Assembly: GCA_934162205.1 (NCBI GenBank)
Contig: CAKPIA010000007.1
Span: 11,694 to 75,693 of the forward strand
Direction of reading: 5' to 3'
Length of the DNA: 64,000 bases
From: an uncultured Clostridia bacterium
GTDB taxonomy: Bacteria > Bacillota > Clostridia > TANB77 > CAG-508
The position numbers and the translations under genes were made by a program. Of this stretch, positions 45,934 through 55,153 are shown piece by piece; position 1 is the stretch's first letter, and every line of letters starts with the position of its first letter. Under the pieces are notes generated by a model. It saw only the letters and a list, made by a program, of their open reading frames with translations, ran no database searches and was not told the DNA's origin.

Positions 45934-48384
45934 TTACATTATTATAACTTTTCCATCTTTTACTCCTATTTTAGTTACTTTACCTTTATTTAGTTTTCCA
46001 TCAATTATTTCTTCCGCTAATCTATCTTCTAATAAGTTTTGAATAGTTCTTCTTAAAGGTCTTGCACCAAAGTTTTTATCTATTCCTTTTTCTGCAATTA
46101 ACTTTTTAACAGATTCATCTAATTCAATTTCTATTTTTTGTGCTTTTAATCTTTCTACAACTTGTTTTAACATTATATCTATAATGCTACTTATTTCATC
46201 ATCATTTAATTTATGGAATACAATAATTTCATCAATACGGTTTATAAATTCTGGTCTTAATTCTTTCTTTAGAACATCCATAACCTCTTTTTTAGTTTCT
46301 TCATATTCTTTATTACCATCTTCTTTTTTATCTTCATTATTTGCAAATCCTAATGTTTTTTTATCTGTTATTAATCTAGCACCTAAATTAGATGTCATAA
46401 TAATTACAGTGTTTTTAAAATTAACTGTTCTGCCTGTTGAATCTGTTAATCTACCATCTTCTAAAATTTGTAATAACATATTCATTACATCTGGATGAGC
46501 TTTTTCAATTTCATCAAAAAGAATTACTGCATATGGTTTTCTTCTTATTTTTTCTGTTAATTGTCCTCCTTCTTCAAATCCAACATATCCTGGAGGTGAA
46601 CCAATTAATTTAGATACAGAATGTGCTTCCATATATTCAGACATATCTAATCTTATCATTGCATTTTCATCACCAAACAATACTTCTGCTAATGCTTTTG
46701 AAAGTTCTGTTTTACCAACACCTGTAGGTCCTAAAAATAAGAATGAACCTATTGGACGATTTGGATCTTTTAACCCTACTCTTCCCCTTCTTATTGCTTT
46801 AGCAACCGCTTCTACAGCCTCATTTTGTCCAACAACTCTTTCATGTAAATTTTTCTCCAAATTTTTCAATCTTTTATTTTCGTCTTCTGTTAATTTTTTA
46901 GTAGGAATACCAGTCCAACTAGAAATTACATCTGCTATATTTTCTTCTGTAATGTTTGTTACAGATTTTGTATTTTTATTTTTCCACTTTTTAGTTTCTT
47001 CTTCAAATTTAGTTTTTAATTCTTTTTCTTTATCTCTTAATGATGCTGCTTTTTCAAATTTTTGATTTCTAACAGCTTCTTCTTTATCTTTTGTTATTGT
47101 TTCTAGTTCTTCTTGTAAATTCTTTAAGCTATCTGGTTCTGTATATGTTTTTAATCTTGCTTTTGATGCAGCTTCATCAATTAAATCTATTGCCTTATCT
47201 GGTAAAAATCTATCATTTATATATCTTACTGATAAGTTAACAGCAGCTTCAATTGCTTCATCTGTAATTTTTACATTATGATGAGCCTCATATTTATCTC
47301 TTATTCCTTTTAAAATTTTTATTGTATCTTTTTCACTTGGTTCTTTAACATTAACAGGACTAAATCTTCTTTCTAGTGCAGCATCTTTTTCTATATATTT
47401 TCTGTATTCATTTAAAGTAGTTGCACCAATTAATTGTAATTCTCCTCTTGCTAACATTGGTTTTAAAATATTAGCAGCATCTATTGCACCTTCTGCTGCT
47501 CCTGCTCCAACTATTGTATGAATTTCATCAATAAACAATATTATATCTCCTGCTTTTTTTACTTCTCCTAAAGCTTTTTTTATTCTTTCCTCGAAGTCTC
47601 CTCTATATTTAGCTCCAGCAACCATACCAGAAATATCAAGACTTACTACTCTTTTATTTTTTAATATTTCAGGTACATCTCCAGTAATTATTCTTTGTGC
47701 TAATCCTTCAATTATAGCTGTTTTACCAACACCTGGTTCACCTATTAAACAAGGATTATTTTTTGTTCTTCTTGATAATATTTGAATAACTCTTTCTATT
47801 TCTTCATTTCTTCCTACTACTGGATCTAATTTACCTTCTTCTGCTTTTTTAGTTAAATCATCACTAAATTGATTTAATGTTTGTGTAGAATTATAGCTTC
47901 CTCTTCTACTTACTGATTTACCTGATGTATTTTCGTCATCTTTTATAGATTCATCTTCATTTAATACTTTTATTATTTCATTATATAATTTAGGAATATT
48001 TACATTTAAATCTAATAAAATTCTAACAGCAACGCTGTCTCCTTCTTTTATTATACCTATTAATAAATGTTCTGTTCCTATATAGTTATATCCAAGTTTT
48101 CTAGCTTCAATATAAGAATTTTCTATTATTCTTTTTGTTCTTGGAGTAAATCCTAATGTTTCTTCTGTTGGTTCTTCTACTCCAATTAATTCTTCTATTT
48201 TGCTTTTAACATCTTCTGAATTTATTCCTTGATTTTCCAAAACTCTAGCAGCAACTCCCGCTCCTTCTTCTGTTAAACCATATAGTATATGTTCTGTTCC
48301 TATATAGCTATGTCCTAACTCTTGAGCAATGTTATTTGCAATTTCCAAAGCTTTTTGAGCTCTACTTGTAAATTTATACATCAT
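45934..48384 (-). CDS. clpC: ATP-dependent Clp protease ATP-binding subunit ClpC
   Basis: Class I Clp/Hsp100 unfoldase that feeds ClpP and degrades arginine-phosphorylated proteins marked by McsB. It has two N-terminal Clp repeats (about 1-145), AAA1 with GEPGVGKTA (near 205), a UVR-containing middle domain (near 420-450), AAA2 with GPTGVGKTE (near 535) and the C-terminal D2-small domain. I chose the ATG at 48384 (816 aa, MMYKF start, like the MM start of B. subtilis ClpC), 4 nt behind AGGTGA. It is the last gene of the CtsR-controlled operon. Confidence 0.96.
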   Translation of the reverse strand: MMYKFTSRAQKALEIANNIAQELGHSYIGTEHILYGLTEEGAGVAARVLENQGINSEDVKSKIEELIGVEEPTEETLGFTPRTKRIIENSYIEARKLGYNYIGTEHLLIGIIKEGDSVAVRILLDLNVNIPKLYNEIIKVLNEDESIKDDENTSGKSVSRRGSYNSTQTLNQFSDDLTKKAEEGKLDPVVGRNEEIERVIQILSRRTKNNPCLIGEPGVGKTAIIEGLAQRIITGDVPEILKNKRVVSLDISGMVAGAKYRGDFEERIKKALGEVKKAGDIILFIDEIHTIVGAGAAEGAIDAANILKPMLARGELQLIGATTLNEYRKYIEKDAALERRFSPVNVKEPSEKDTIKILKGIRDKYEAHHNVKITDEAIEAAVNLSVRYINDRFLPDKAIDLIDEAASKARLKTYTEPDSLKNLQEELETITKDKEEAVRNQKFEKAASLRDKEKELKTKFEEETKKWKNKNTKSVTNITEENIADVISSWTGIPTKKLTEDENKRLKNLEKNLHERVVGQNEAVEAVAKAIRRGRVGLKDPNRPIGSFLFLGPTGVGKTELSKALAEVLFGDENAMIRLDMSEYMEAHSVSKLIGSPPGYVGFEEGGQLTEKIRRKPYAVILFDEIEKAHPDVMNMLLQILEDGRLTDSTGRTVNFKNTVIIMTSNLGARLITDKKTLGFANNEDKKEDGNKEYEETKKEVMDVLKKELRPEFINRIDEIIVFHKLNDDEISSIIDIMLKQVVERLKAQKIEIELDESVKKLIAEKGIDKNFGARPLRRTIQNLLEDRLAEEIIDGKLNKGKVTKIGVKDGKVIIM

Positions 48385-48403
48385 AATATCACCTTCCTTT
48401 TTA

Positions 48404-49417
48404 TTATTTTTCATCAATAATTTGTTTTATAACTTCTGCTCTCTTTACATCTCTTTCTAACGAATCATATTCTTCTCCTAAATATTTTTGTAAATTAGCA
48501 GGTTTTGTATATAGATATAATTTTAGAACTTTTAAATCTGTCATTTCATCTATAATTCCTAGGTCTGTTCCTAATTTTACTATTGATAACAAATCTCTTG
48601 TTTCTTCACTTGAAATCTTTCTACAATTTTTTAAAATTCCAAAACTTCTATATACTTTATCTTCTAATTCTAGATTATCTTTAATCAAAAATTTTCTTGC
48701 TACTCTTTCTTGCTCTATAACCTTTTCTGTAATTATTTTTATATTTTTTGCAATTTCATCTTCTGTAATACCTAATGTTTGTTTATTAGAAATTTGGAAC
48801 ATATCACTTGATGATTTACTATTTTCGCCATATATTCCTCTTATATTAACACCAAAATTTGCAATTGCATCTAGTACATTTTGTATATTTTTAGTTTTAC
48901 TAAGTGCTGGTAAATGTACCATTACAGAGACTCTTAGCCCCGTTCCTACATTTGTAGGACAACTTGTTAAATATCCATAATCTTCACTCATTGCATAATT
49001 TAATGCATTTCCTATTTTTTCATCTAATTCTTTTGCTAAGTTTAATGTATTTTCTATATCAAATCCTGAACTAAATACTTGAATTCTCAAGTGATCTTCT
49101 TCGTTTATCATTATGCAGATATTTTCATCATCATTTATTAATATTGAACCAAGTTCATTTTTATTTAAAGCAAATTCTGGGCTAATTAAATTTTTTTCAA
49201 CTAAACTCATTTTAGTAATATCATCCATATCTTTTAGTTTAAAAAATTTAAGTCCATATCCAACAGTCCATGGAATATCCTTTATCTTTTCTTCTAATAG
49301 TTTTACACTTTCTTTATCTTTCAAATTAAATTTAAATTCGCTTAAGTTTCTAGCAAGTCTAACTCTTGTACTTATTGCAACATCTGCATCTTTTCCACTT
49401 TGTAAATACCAGTTCAT
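48404..49417 (-). CDS. mcsB: Protein-arginine kinase McsB
   Basis: An ATP:guanido-phosphotransferase homologue that phosphorylates arginine residues and targets proteins, including CtsR, to ClpCP. The 337-residue protein has STRVRLARNL (17-26), the nucleotide and active-site Cys region CPTNVGTGLRVSVMVHLP, and a C-terminal RVYRSFG-like segment. The ATG follows AAGGAAGG. Order and spacing (ctsR-mcsA-mcsB-clpC) are the classical arrangement. Confidence 0.96.
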   Translation of the reverse strand: MNWYLQSGKDADVAISTRVRLARNLSEFKFNLKDKESVKLLEEKIKDIPWTVGYGLKFFKLKDMDDITKMSLVEKNLISPEFALNKNELGSILINDDENICIMINEEDHLRIQVFSSGFDIENTLNLAKELDEKIGNALNYAMSEDYGYLTSCPTNVGTGLRVSVMVHLPALSKTKNIQNVLDAIANFGVNIRGIYGENSKSSSDMFQISNKQTLGITEDEIAKNIKIITEKVIEQERVARKFLIKDNLELEDKVYRSFGILKNCRKISSEETRDLLSIVKLGTDLGIIDEMTDLKVLKLYLYTKPANLQKYLGEEYDSLERDVKRAEVIKQIIDEK

Positions 49418-49447
49418 ATAATTTTCCTTCCTTTCTACTTAAAACTT

Positions 49448-50005
49448 TTATTTATTTTCTTGTTTTTTTATTTCATCTCTTATTTTTGCAGCATCTTCAT
49501 ATCTTTCTTCTTTTATTGCTTGTTTTAAATCTCTTTTTAATTTTTGCAATTCACTTTTTTCCTCTTTTTCTTTTACTTCAACTTCTGTCTTTTCATCTCC
49601 TGCAAATAATTTCTTACTTTCTTTAATATTTCCAATTCTTCCAGTATGTCTATTACTTCCATGTATCTTTTTTAATATTGGATCTATTTTACTATGAAAT
49701 GCGTCATAACAATGTCCACATCCAAATTTTCCTGTATTCATAAAATCTTCAAAACTTGTATTACAATAATCACATCTTATATCTTTTTTAGTATCTAATG
49801 TTGGAAGGAAATCTGTATTATCAAAATCTTCTAAAAAGTCCCCAAAGAAACTTGAAAAACTAATTGGAAAATCAAATTTCATTTCATCTTCTAATCCAAG
49901 TTTTTTACTACATTCTTCACATAAAAATACTTGTTTTTTCTTTCCGTTTATAACCTCCGTATATTGTACATTTGCTTCTTTTTTACCACAATTTTCACAC
50001 AACAT
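49448..50005 (-). CDS. mcsA: McsA, zinc-binding activator of McsB
   Basis: A 185-residue adaptor with four Cys pairs (CENC, CEEC, CDYC, CGHC) forming two zinc sites and a C-terminal UVR motif (about 150-185). It activates McsB and helps inactivate CtsR in stress. The ATG follows GAGGAGG. The gene lies 26 nt after ctsR and 30 nt before mcsB. Confidence 0.95.
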   Translation of the reverse strand: MLCENCGKKEANVQYTEVINGKKKQVFLCEECSKKLGLEDEMKFDFPISFSSFFGDFLEDFDNTDFLPTLDTKKDIRCDYCNTSFEDFMNTGKFGCGHCYDAFHSKIDPILKKIHGSNRHTGRIGNIKESKKLFAGDEKTEVEVKEKEEKSELQKLKRDLKQAIKEERYEDAAKIRDEIKKQENK

Positions 50006-50031
50006 ATTAATTACCTCCTCTTTCTTTTTAT

Positions 50032-50475
50032 TTATAAATTTAAAAGCATATTCTTAAAAATTCTTGCTCTTAATTTGTCTTTTATATCTTTTGATACATT
50101 TAATACATTATCACTAGTTGCTACTTTTAAAAGCTTAGCTTCTTTTTCATCAACAATGTTATATGATAAAAAATCACTTATATATATACTTGCTTCGTGA
50201 TTTGTTAAAGTATCTCCTATGTTTTTTATTATATGCATTAAATAATCTGATTTTGTTACATTTAGTTTTTTAATCTTTATACTTCCTCCTCCACCTCTTT
50301 TGCTTTCTACATAATATCCTTGTGATGGTTTAAATCTTGTGGATATTACATAGTTTATTTGTGACGGAACACATTTAAAATGCTCTGCTAAGTCATTTCT
50401 TTGTATTTCTATATATTCTTCTTCATCATTAAACATATCTTTTATAAAGTCTTCTATTATATCTGATATATTCAT
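50032..50475 (-). CDS. ctsR: Transcriptional repressor CtsR
   Basis: Class III heat-shock repressor. The 147-residue protein has a winged HTH (about 1-70) with the Gly-rich wing SKRGGGGSIKI that acts as the temperature sensor, and a C-terminal helical dimer domain. It starts with ATG behind GAGGTG. Its own promoter holds a CtsR box (50496-50514), so it represses this operon; heat or McsB would lift that control. Confidence 0.97.
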   Translation of the reverse strand: MNISDIIEDFIKDMFNDEEEYIEIQRNDLAEHFKCVPSQINYVISTRFKPSQGYYVESKRGGGGSIKIKKLNVTKSDYLMHIIKNIGDTLTNHEASIYISDFLSYNIVDEKEAKLLKVATSDNVLNVSKDIKDKLRARIFKNMLLNL

Positions 50476-50495
50476 ATTATCACCTCTTATTTTTA

Positions 50496-50514
50496 CTTTG
50501 ACTTTCTTTGACCT
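50496..50514 (-). promoter_or_regulatory. CtsR operator
   Basis: On the minus strand the sequence GGTCAAAGAAAGTCAAA is the tandem CtsR heptad (A/GGTCAAA-NAN-A/GGTCAAA). It overlaps the expected transcription start just downstream of the -10 box, the standard position for repression. Confidence 0.92.
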
Positions 50515-50522
50515 ATAATAAT

Positions 50523-50550
50523 ATTATACAAGGTTTTTATTTTTTTTCAA
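50523..50550 (-). promoter_or_regulatory. Promoter of the ctsR operon
   Basis: On the minus strand TTGAAA (50545-50550) and TATAAT (50523-50528) are spaced by 16 nt, directly upstream of the CtsR box. Confidence 0.8.
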
Positions 50551-50643
50551 AGTGTTTTTTATTTTTTCTTTGTTAATTTATAGCCATTTTTATTTATTTT
50601 TTTATAATTTTCACACTTTTTCTTATTTTTTTAAACTTTTTCT

Positions 50644-50799
50644 TTATTTTTTATCATTTTTATTATTTGTTATATTTTCTAATCTCTCTACATTTTTCTT
50701 TTGCTGTGGTAAAGATACCCAAGCAAAATATGAAGACACAAATTCACCATATTTTGTTGTATCCTCTATATATTCACGCATATTTTTTTTATTTTTCAT
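50644..50799 (-). CDS. Small basic protein of unknown function
   Basis: A 51-residue Lys/Asn-rich protein (MKNKKNMREYIEDTTKYGEF at the start), with a short aromatic core (SSYFAWVSLPQ) and a charged tail. The ATG at 50799 follows AGAGGTGC, divergent from ylbJ. The region between it and ctsR (50551-50643) is almost pure A/T. It may be a small sporulation protein given the divergent ylbJ gene, but I do not recognise it. Confidence 0.55.
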   Translation of the reverse strand: MKNKKNMREYIEDTTKYGEFVSSYFAWVSLPQQKKNVERLENITNNKNDKK

Positions 50800-50870
50800 A
50801 CTAGCACCTCTTTTATTGTTATGTGCATTTTTTTTCAATTTATTCAATATATTTTATTGAGGTGTATATT

Positions 50871-51944
50871 TTGAAATCAATATCTATTCCAAAATTTAAT
50901 TTTTATATTATAAAGATTAGAAAATATATTATTCCATTTATTTTTTTATTATTTACATTATGTTTAATTATATTTTCTAACAACAATTTAGTTGCCGCAA
51001 AATCAGGATTAAAACTATGGGCAAATTCTGTTGTCCCCTCTCTTTTTCCATTTTTTGTTGCAACAGAATTACTTTCTAGAACAAATATTATTAACATACT
51101 TGGTAAATTACTAAATAAAATAATGAAACCTTTATTTAATGTTAGAGGTGAAGGTAGTTTTGCATTTATTATGGGAATAATAAGTGGATATCCTATTGGA
51201 GCAAAAATAGCATCGCAATTTAGACAAGACAATATCTGTTCAAAAGAAGAATGTGAACGTTTACTTAGTTTTACAAATAATTCTGGTCCTTTGTTTATTA
51301 TAGGTACTGTTGGTATTAGCATGTTTGGAAATTCTACTATAGGTTTATTATTATTTATTACTCATCTATTATCTTGTATTACTGTAGGAATAATTTTTAG
51401 ATTTTGGAAATATAAAAAAAGCACTTTTAATAATGCTTCATTTAATAACTATAAAAAAACTAATAAAAATAATAATGTAAGCTTTTCTAGTTTAGGGGAA
51501 ATAATTGGAACTAGTATTTCTAATTCCATATCCACAATTATGATGATTGGTGGATTTGTTGTATTATTTTCTGTTGTTATATCAATATTAAATTCTAGTA
51601 AAATATTAAATATTCTTGTTGTATTTTTAGCACCTATATTTAGCTTTTTGCATATACCTATATCTTTTATCTCTCCACTTTTAACTGGAATTATTGAAAT
51701 AACAAATGGTATTAATTTAATCTCTAATATACATATAAAAGTTATTTCTATAAATATTATAATTACATCATTTTTATTAGGGTTTGGTGGAATTTCTATA
51801 TTATTACAAGTTTTTAGTGTTATTTCTAAAACTGATTTATCTATAAAGCCTTATATTATAGGCAAACTATTACAGGGAACTATTGCTGCAATATATACAT
51901 TTGCTTTTATTTCTACTATTCCCATGTTTAATTTTAATTTATAA
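50871..51944 (+). CDS. ylbJ: Sporulation integral membrane protein YlbJ
   Basis: A polytopic membrane protein (357 aa, eight or more hydrophobic segments) of the YlbJ family, required for spore cortex formation in B. subtilis and expressed under SigE there. Family motifs include LKLWANSVVPSLFPFFVATE, IMGIISGYPIGAKIASQ, and the Asn/Gly-rich TNNSGPLFIIGTVG. The start is TTG at 50871, 6 nt behind GAGGTG; an upstream ATG lacks a ribosome site. Its long terminator overlaps the stop codon. Confidence 0.92.
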   Translation: MKSISIPKFNFYIIKIRKYIIPFIFLLFTLCLIIFSNNNLVAAKSGLKLWANSVVPSLFPFFVATELLSRTNIINILGKLLNKIMKPLFNVRGEGSFAFIMGIISGYPIGAKIASQFRQDNICSKEECERLLSFTNNSGPLFIIGTVGISMFGNSTIGLLLFITHLLSCITVGIIFRFWKYKKSTFNNASFNNYKKTNKNNNVSFSSLGEIIGTSISNSISTIMMIGGFVVLFSVVISILNSSKILNILVVFLAPIFSFLHIPISFISPLLTGIIEITNGINLISNIHIKVISINIIITSFLLGFGGISILLQVFSVISKTDLSIKPYIIGKLLQGTIAAIYTFAFISTIPMFNFNL

Positions 51945-51998
51945 AATATATTGACGTGAAAAATTATTAAATAGTTTTTCACGTCAATATATTTAAAC
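51944..51998 (+). terminator. Terminator of ylbJ
   Basis: A perfect 20-bp stem (51944-51963 with 51975-51994) around an 11-nt loop begins at the last base of the ylbJ stop codon. The flanks are A-rich, so pausing rather than a T run may drive release. It also lies directly before the 6S-like RNA. Confidence 0.75.
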
Positions 51999-52005
51999 AA
52001 AAAAA

Positions 52006-52190
52006 TTCCCCGCCTTAGCCGCAAGATGTCTTGAATTTTTAAGGACCTGTTCTGCAACAGGTGGGTGCCTACCTAAATACTCCTGGGCTTCTTACTATAA
52101 AATGTAAGCTTGCACGCCATATTTTAGAGATCGGCCCCTCTTAATAGGTGTTGGTTCTAAAAATTCTGTCTACACGTACTATGCAGGGGT
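52006..52190 (+). ncRNA. ssrS: Probable 6S RNA
   Basis: A 185-nt GC-richer block without an ORF that can fold into one long interrupted hairpin: CCCCGC at the 5' end with GCAGGGG at the 3' end, GAATTTTTA with TAAAAATTC inside, a small side hairpin ACCTGTT/AACAGGT and a terminal CTTAC/GTAAG stem-loop. A T-rich tract follows GGGG. Size, closing stem, central bubble and stand-alone position fit 6S RNA, the RNA polymerase regulator. I judge this from pattern only; other structured RNAs are possible. Confidence 0.65.
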
Positions 52191-52380
52191 TTTATTTACT
52201 TTTTATTTTGTACCTATATATTAGCACATATAAATTATAATTACAACTATTTTTTTCTTTAAATTTTTCTTTTTTTGTTTTCTTTTATTATTTTATCTAT
52301 TTAATTCATATATTATTCTCTTTTTATTTAATTCTTTTAAAATTTGTATCTCTATTATTTTTATGATAAAATATAAATAG

Positions 52381-52407
52381 TGTGTTACAAAAATAACACA
52401 TTTTTTT
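52381..52407 (+). terminator. Hairpin in the leader of the 52534 gene
   Basis: TGTGTTA and TAACACA pair around a 6-nt loop followed by seven T. It stands within the 52191-52533 gap, which is otherwise nearly pure A/T and holds no gene. It could be a leader attenuator or the end of a short RNA. Confidence 0.5.
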
Positions 52408-52533
52408 GTGCCAACAAATCTTTATATTTCTTCCAGCTTTTTATTATAATATAGAAAAAAACTCACAAAGTGAAATTTGTTTTTTCATAATTTTTTTTAA
52501 ATTGTTAATAATAATTTTAAGGAGGATTTTTTT

Positions 52534-52968
52534 ATGGAAAACAATAATTTAAATGTGCTTGATGAAGTTAATAAAGGTGCAACAATTGGAATGGATGCAA
52601 TTAATTTTGTTATAGATAAAGTTGGAGATTCAGAATTTAAAAAAACTTTAGATTTAGAATATAATAAATATAAAGATATATCAAGAAGAGTTAATAACTT
52701 GTATTCTAATTATAGTGATAAAGAACCACATGAAACTAATACCATGAACAAAATGATGACATGGTATGGTGTTGAAATGAAAACAATGTCTGACAAAAGT
52801 AATTCTAATATTTCTGAATTACTAATGAACGGTACTAATATGGGAATTATTGAAGGTCGTAGATTACTTAACCAAAATAAACAACTTGCTCCTGATGTTG
52901 AAAAAATTCTTAATGATTTTGTAACAATGCAAGAAGATAGTATTGAAAAATTAAAAACATTTTTATAA
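52534..52968 (+). CDS. Soluble helical-bundle protein of unknown function
   Basis: A 144-residue all-helical protein with a four-helix-bundle pattern, like the ferritin-like/DUF2383 type only in general shape. It has no Cys or metal motif beyond scattered Glu/His and no signal peptide. The segment LMNGTNMGIIEGRRLL is its most distinctive part. The ATG lies behind AAGGAGG. It is a single gene with a strong convergent terminator against sigK. Its role is unknown; a stress or sporulation protein would fit the surroundings, which is only a guess. Confidence 0.75.
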   Translation: MENNNLNVLDEVNKGATIGMDAINFVIDKVGDSEFKKTLDLEYNKYKDISRRVNNLYSNYSDKEPHETNTMNKMMTWYGVEMKTMSDKSNSNISELLMNGTNMGIIEGRRLLNQNKQLAPDVEKILNDFVTMQEDSIEKLKTFL

Positions 52969-52981
52969 TGTTATATTAAAT

Positions 52982-53036
52982 AAGAAAAAGAAAACAAAGA
53001 GAACTACATGTAATTCACTTTATTTTCTTTTTCTTT
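52982..53036. terminator. Convergent terminator between the 52534 gene and sigK
   Basis: AAGAAAAAGAAAACAAAG and CTTTATTTTCTTTTTCTT form an 18-bp stem with one mismatch. It lies between convergent genes and ends at the sigK stop codon. Confidence 0.75.
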
Positions 53037-53743
53037 ATTCTTCTATTTCTTTACTTAACTTTCCAATTGCTTTTGTTTCTATTCTAGAAACATAGGATCT
53101 AGAAATTCCCATCATATCTGCAATTTCATTTTGGGTCTTTGGCTTATGACCATCTAAACCAAATCTTAACTCTATAATTGTTTTTTCTCTATCTTTTAAA
53201 ACATCTTTCATTTTCTCATATAAATGTTTAATTTTAATTTTTAAATCAACTTCATCTTCAATACTTCTTTCATCATTTTCTAACACTTCTTGTAATGTAA
53301 CTATATTATCATCTTTATCCTTTCCTATCGGTTCATTTAAATATACTTCAGCATTTAATTTTTTTATTGATCTTAAGTGCATTAAAATTTCATTATCTAT
53401 ACATCTTGAAACATATGTAGAAAGTCTTGCCCCTTTTTCTATATTAAAGCTATTTATTCCCTTAATAAGACCTATTGTTCCTATTGATATTAAATCATCT
53501 TGTTCTACATTGGTATTTGCATATTTTTTACATACATGTGCAACTAATCTTAGGTTTCGCTCTATTAAAATATTTCGTGCATCTTCATCTCCTTCTTTTA
53601 ACTTTTCTAAATATTTCTTTTCTTCTTCTGAACTTAAAGGTTCTGGAAATAAGTTACTTCCGTGAAATATATCCAACAACAAATACCGCTGTCTTTAAAA
53701 ATTCAAGAAAGCCTATAATTCCAGTCATACATAATGACAACAT
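53035..53743 (-). CDS. sigK: Pro-sigma-K, interrupted by one extra C (needs +1 frameshift)
   Basis: Late mother-cell sporulation sigma factor. The gene lies in two frames. Frame 1 (53743-53654) starts with ATG behind GGAGGTGC and encodes MLSLCMTGIIGFLEFLKTAV then FVVGYIS, a hydrophobic pro-sequence; it stops at TAA two codons after a CGG. Frame 2 (to 53035) encodes GSNLFPEPLSSEEEKKYL and the full sigma domains (region 2 with DDLISIGTIGLIKGI, region 4 HTH with TQNEIADMMGISRSYVS). Skipping the C at 53662 gives 235 aa, near the B. subtilis 241. The break is at the pro/mature boundary. An internal TTG at 53682 has no ribosome site. A SigK/SigE-like -10 (CATATAAT) lies about 30 nt upstream. Confidence 0.85.
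53659..53665 (-). other. +1 frameshift site in sigK (TCA-C-GGA)
   Basis: On the minus strand the zero-frame reading is TCA CGG AAG TAA. Removing the C (53662) gives TCA GGA AGT AAC, which joins VVGYIS to GSNLFPEP. The same YYA-C-GGA heptamer occurs at the breaks in disA and radA. Confidence 0.8.
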
Positions 53744-53878
53744 AAATGCACCTCCATTTTCTCTATACAAAATTATATGTATTAAAAAAACAAAAGTGCA
53801 TGACCTTATAAAAAAGTACATCCTTATTTTTATATTAATATTTTTGTAAATTGTGAATACATTTATATAGGTGATTTT

Positions 53879-54667
53879 ATGCAATTTATAAAAGATTATT
53901 TTAAGGGATTATCAATCGGTTCTGGAGCTATTTTACCTGGAATTAGTAGTGGTGTACTTTGTGTTATTTTTGGTATATACGAAAAGTTATTAGATAGCAT
54001 ATTAAATTTTTTTAAAAATATACAAGAAAATTTTAAATTTCTTTTACCTATAATGCTAGGAATTGGTTCAGGGATTATATTGTTCAGCAATATTTTGAAT
54101 TACTTATTTTATTCATATCCTATTCAAATAAAATCAATTTTTATTGGTTTAATTTTAGGTTCAATTCCTTCCCTTTTAAAAAGTGTTAATTCAAAATATA
54201 AATTTAAACTTAGTTATATTTTGTATTTACTTATTTCATTTGGAATAGGCATATTTTTAATATATTTAGAAAATAAGTTATCAATTAATTCTTATTCTGA
54301 ATATAGTTTCTTTTATCTTATTTTGTGTGGAATATTAATGTCTATTGGAGTTGTTATACCTGGAATTAGTAGTACAATAATTTTAATGCTTATGGGAGTT
54401 TACTCAACATATTTATATTCTATTTCAACATTATATTTTCCTATATTAATTCCACTTGGAATTGGCTTAGTTATTGGTTCATTTATTTGTATGAAATTAG
54501 TAAAAATCTTATTTGATAAATTTTATGCACAAACATTTTATTTAATCATTGGTTTTACATTAGGTTCTATATTTATATTGTTTCCCCATCTTACTGGTGG
54601 AATTGATAATATTATTTGTATTTTATGTATAAGCATTGGTTTTTTAACAATTAATTTAATAAATTAA
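53879..54667 (+). CDS. DUF368 polyprenyl-phosphate transporter (PopT-like)
   Basis: An integral membrane protein of 262 aa with about eight hydrophobic segments. The two inverted-repeat motifs GAILPGISSGVLCVIFGIYE and GVVIPGISSTIILMLMGVYS are typical of DUF368. Members of this family have been identified as undecaprenyl-phosphate flippases that recycle the lipid carrier for wall synthesis. The ATG follows AGGTGA by 4 nt. It is divergent from sigK, with starts 136 nt apart. Confidence 0.9.
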   Translation: MQFIKDYFKGLSIGSGAILPGISSGVLCVIFGIYEKLLDSILNFFKNIQENFKFLLPIMLGIGSGIILFSNILNYLFYSYPIQIKSIFIGLILGSIPSLLKSVNSKYKFKLSYILYLLISFGIGIFLIYLENKLSINSYSEYSFFYLILCGILMSIGVVIPGISSTIILMLMGVYSTYLYSISTLYFPILIPLGIGLVIGSFICMKLVKILFDKFYAQTFYLIIGFTLGSIFILFPHLTGGIDNIICILCISIGFLTINLIN

Positions 54668-54689
54668 AATTATAAAACAATCTCTCTAT

Positions 54690-55105
54690 GTAGTATTTAA
54701 CATGCCCTATAAGTGCATATAACATTACAGCACCTTAAGGTGCTGACTTTTCACTCCGTTCAAGCCTTTACGCATTTACTACTGTAGCAAACCTTTAAAA
54801 GGATTATGGCTTTCCTTGTATCTTAAATTTGCATGGTCTTTAAATATCATCATTGAGCTTTTTTCTTTCAAATATACCATAAATGATGAAACACTTAATT
54901 TCGGTGATATACTTACATACATATGTATATGATCTTGACATGCCTTTGCACTTATTACTTCTACTTCTTTTCTTCTACATAATTCTCTTAATATCATTCC
55001 TATTTTTCTCTTTAGTGTTTCATATATTTCTTTTATTCTGAATTTTGGTGCAAACACTATAAGTTATCCGAAGCCCCAGCATAGCTTGGGGATTACTCTA
55101 AAGTT
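54690..55105 (-). mobile_element. Decayed IS200/IS605-type element
   Basis: A remnant with both subterminal palindromes of this family: CAGCACCTTAAGGTGCTG at 54728-54745 (right end) and CCCCAGCATAGCTTGGGG at 55074-55091 (left end). Between them lies a tnpA fragment. No accessory tnpB gene is present. Ends of this kind are single-stranded DNA hairpins recognised by the Y1 transposase. The outer limits are approximate. Confidence 0.75.
54779..55057 (-). pseudogene. tnpA: Truncated IS200/IS605 transposase TnpA
   Basis: A 92-codon frame reads FAPKFRIKEIYETLKRKIGM early, and contains DHIHMYVSISPK, the HUH motif region, and SSFMVYLKEKSS. The N-terminal 10 or so residues are cut by an upstream stop, and the C-terminal part passes from ANLRYKE straight to a SHNPFKG-like end. 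About 45 residues with the catalytic-tyrosine helix are therefore missing. It cannot be an active transposase. Confidence 0.82.
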
Positions 55106-55108
55106 ATT

Positions 55109-55147
55109 AAAACAAAAAACATCCCAATTGGGACGCTTTTTGTTTTC
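55109..55147. terminator. Terminator after the orphan gene at 55154
   Basis: AAACAAAAAaCATCCC and GGGACGCTTTTTGTTT pair around AATT with T and A flanks on either side. It separates the orphan gene from the IS remnant. Confidence 0.7.
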
Positions 55148-55153
55148 TTGCTT

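Noticed and set aside
53650..53662. prfB-like +1 shift at the sigK zero-frame stop (AAG TAA C)
   Set aside because: The tRNA on AAG would re-pair poorly with AGT, no spaced Shine-Dalgarno-like stimulator is seen, and disA and radA show no stop at the shift point. The shared CGG explains all three better.
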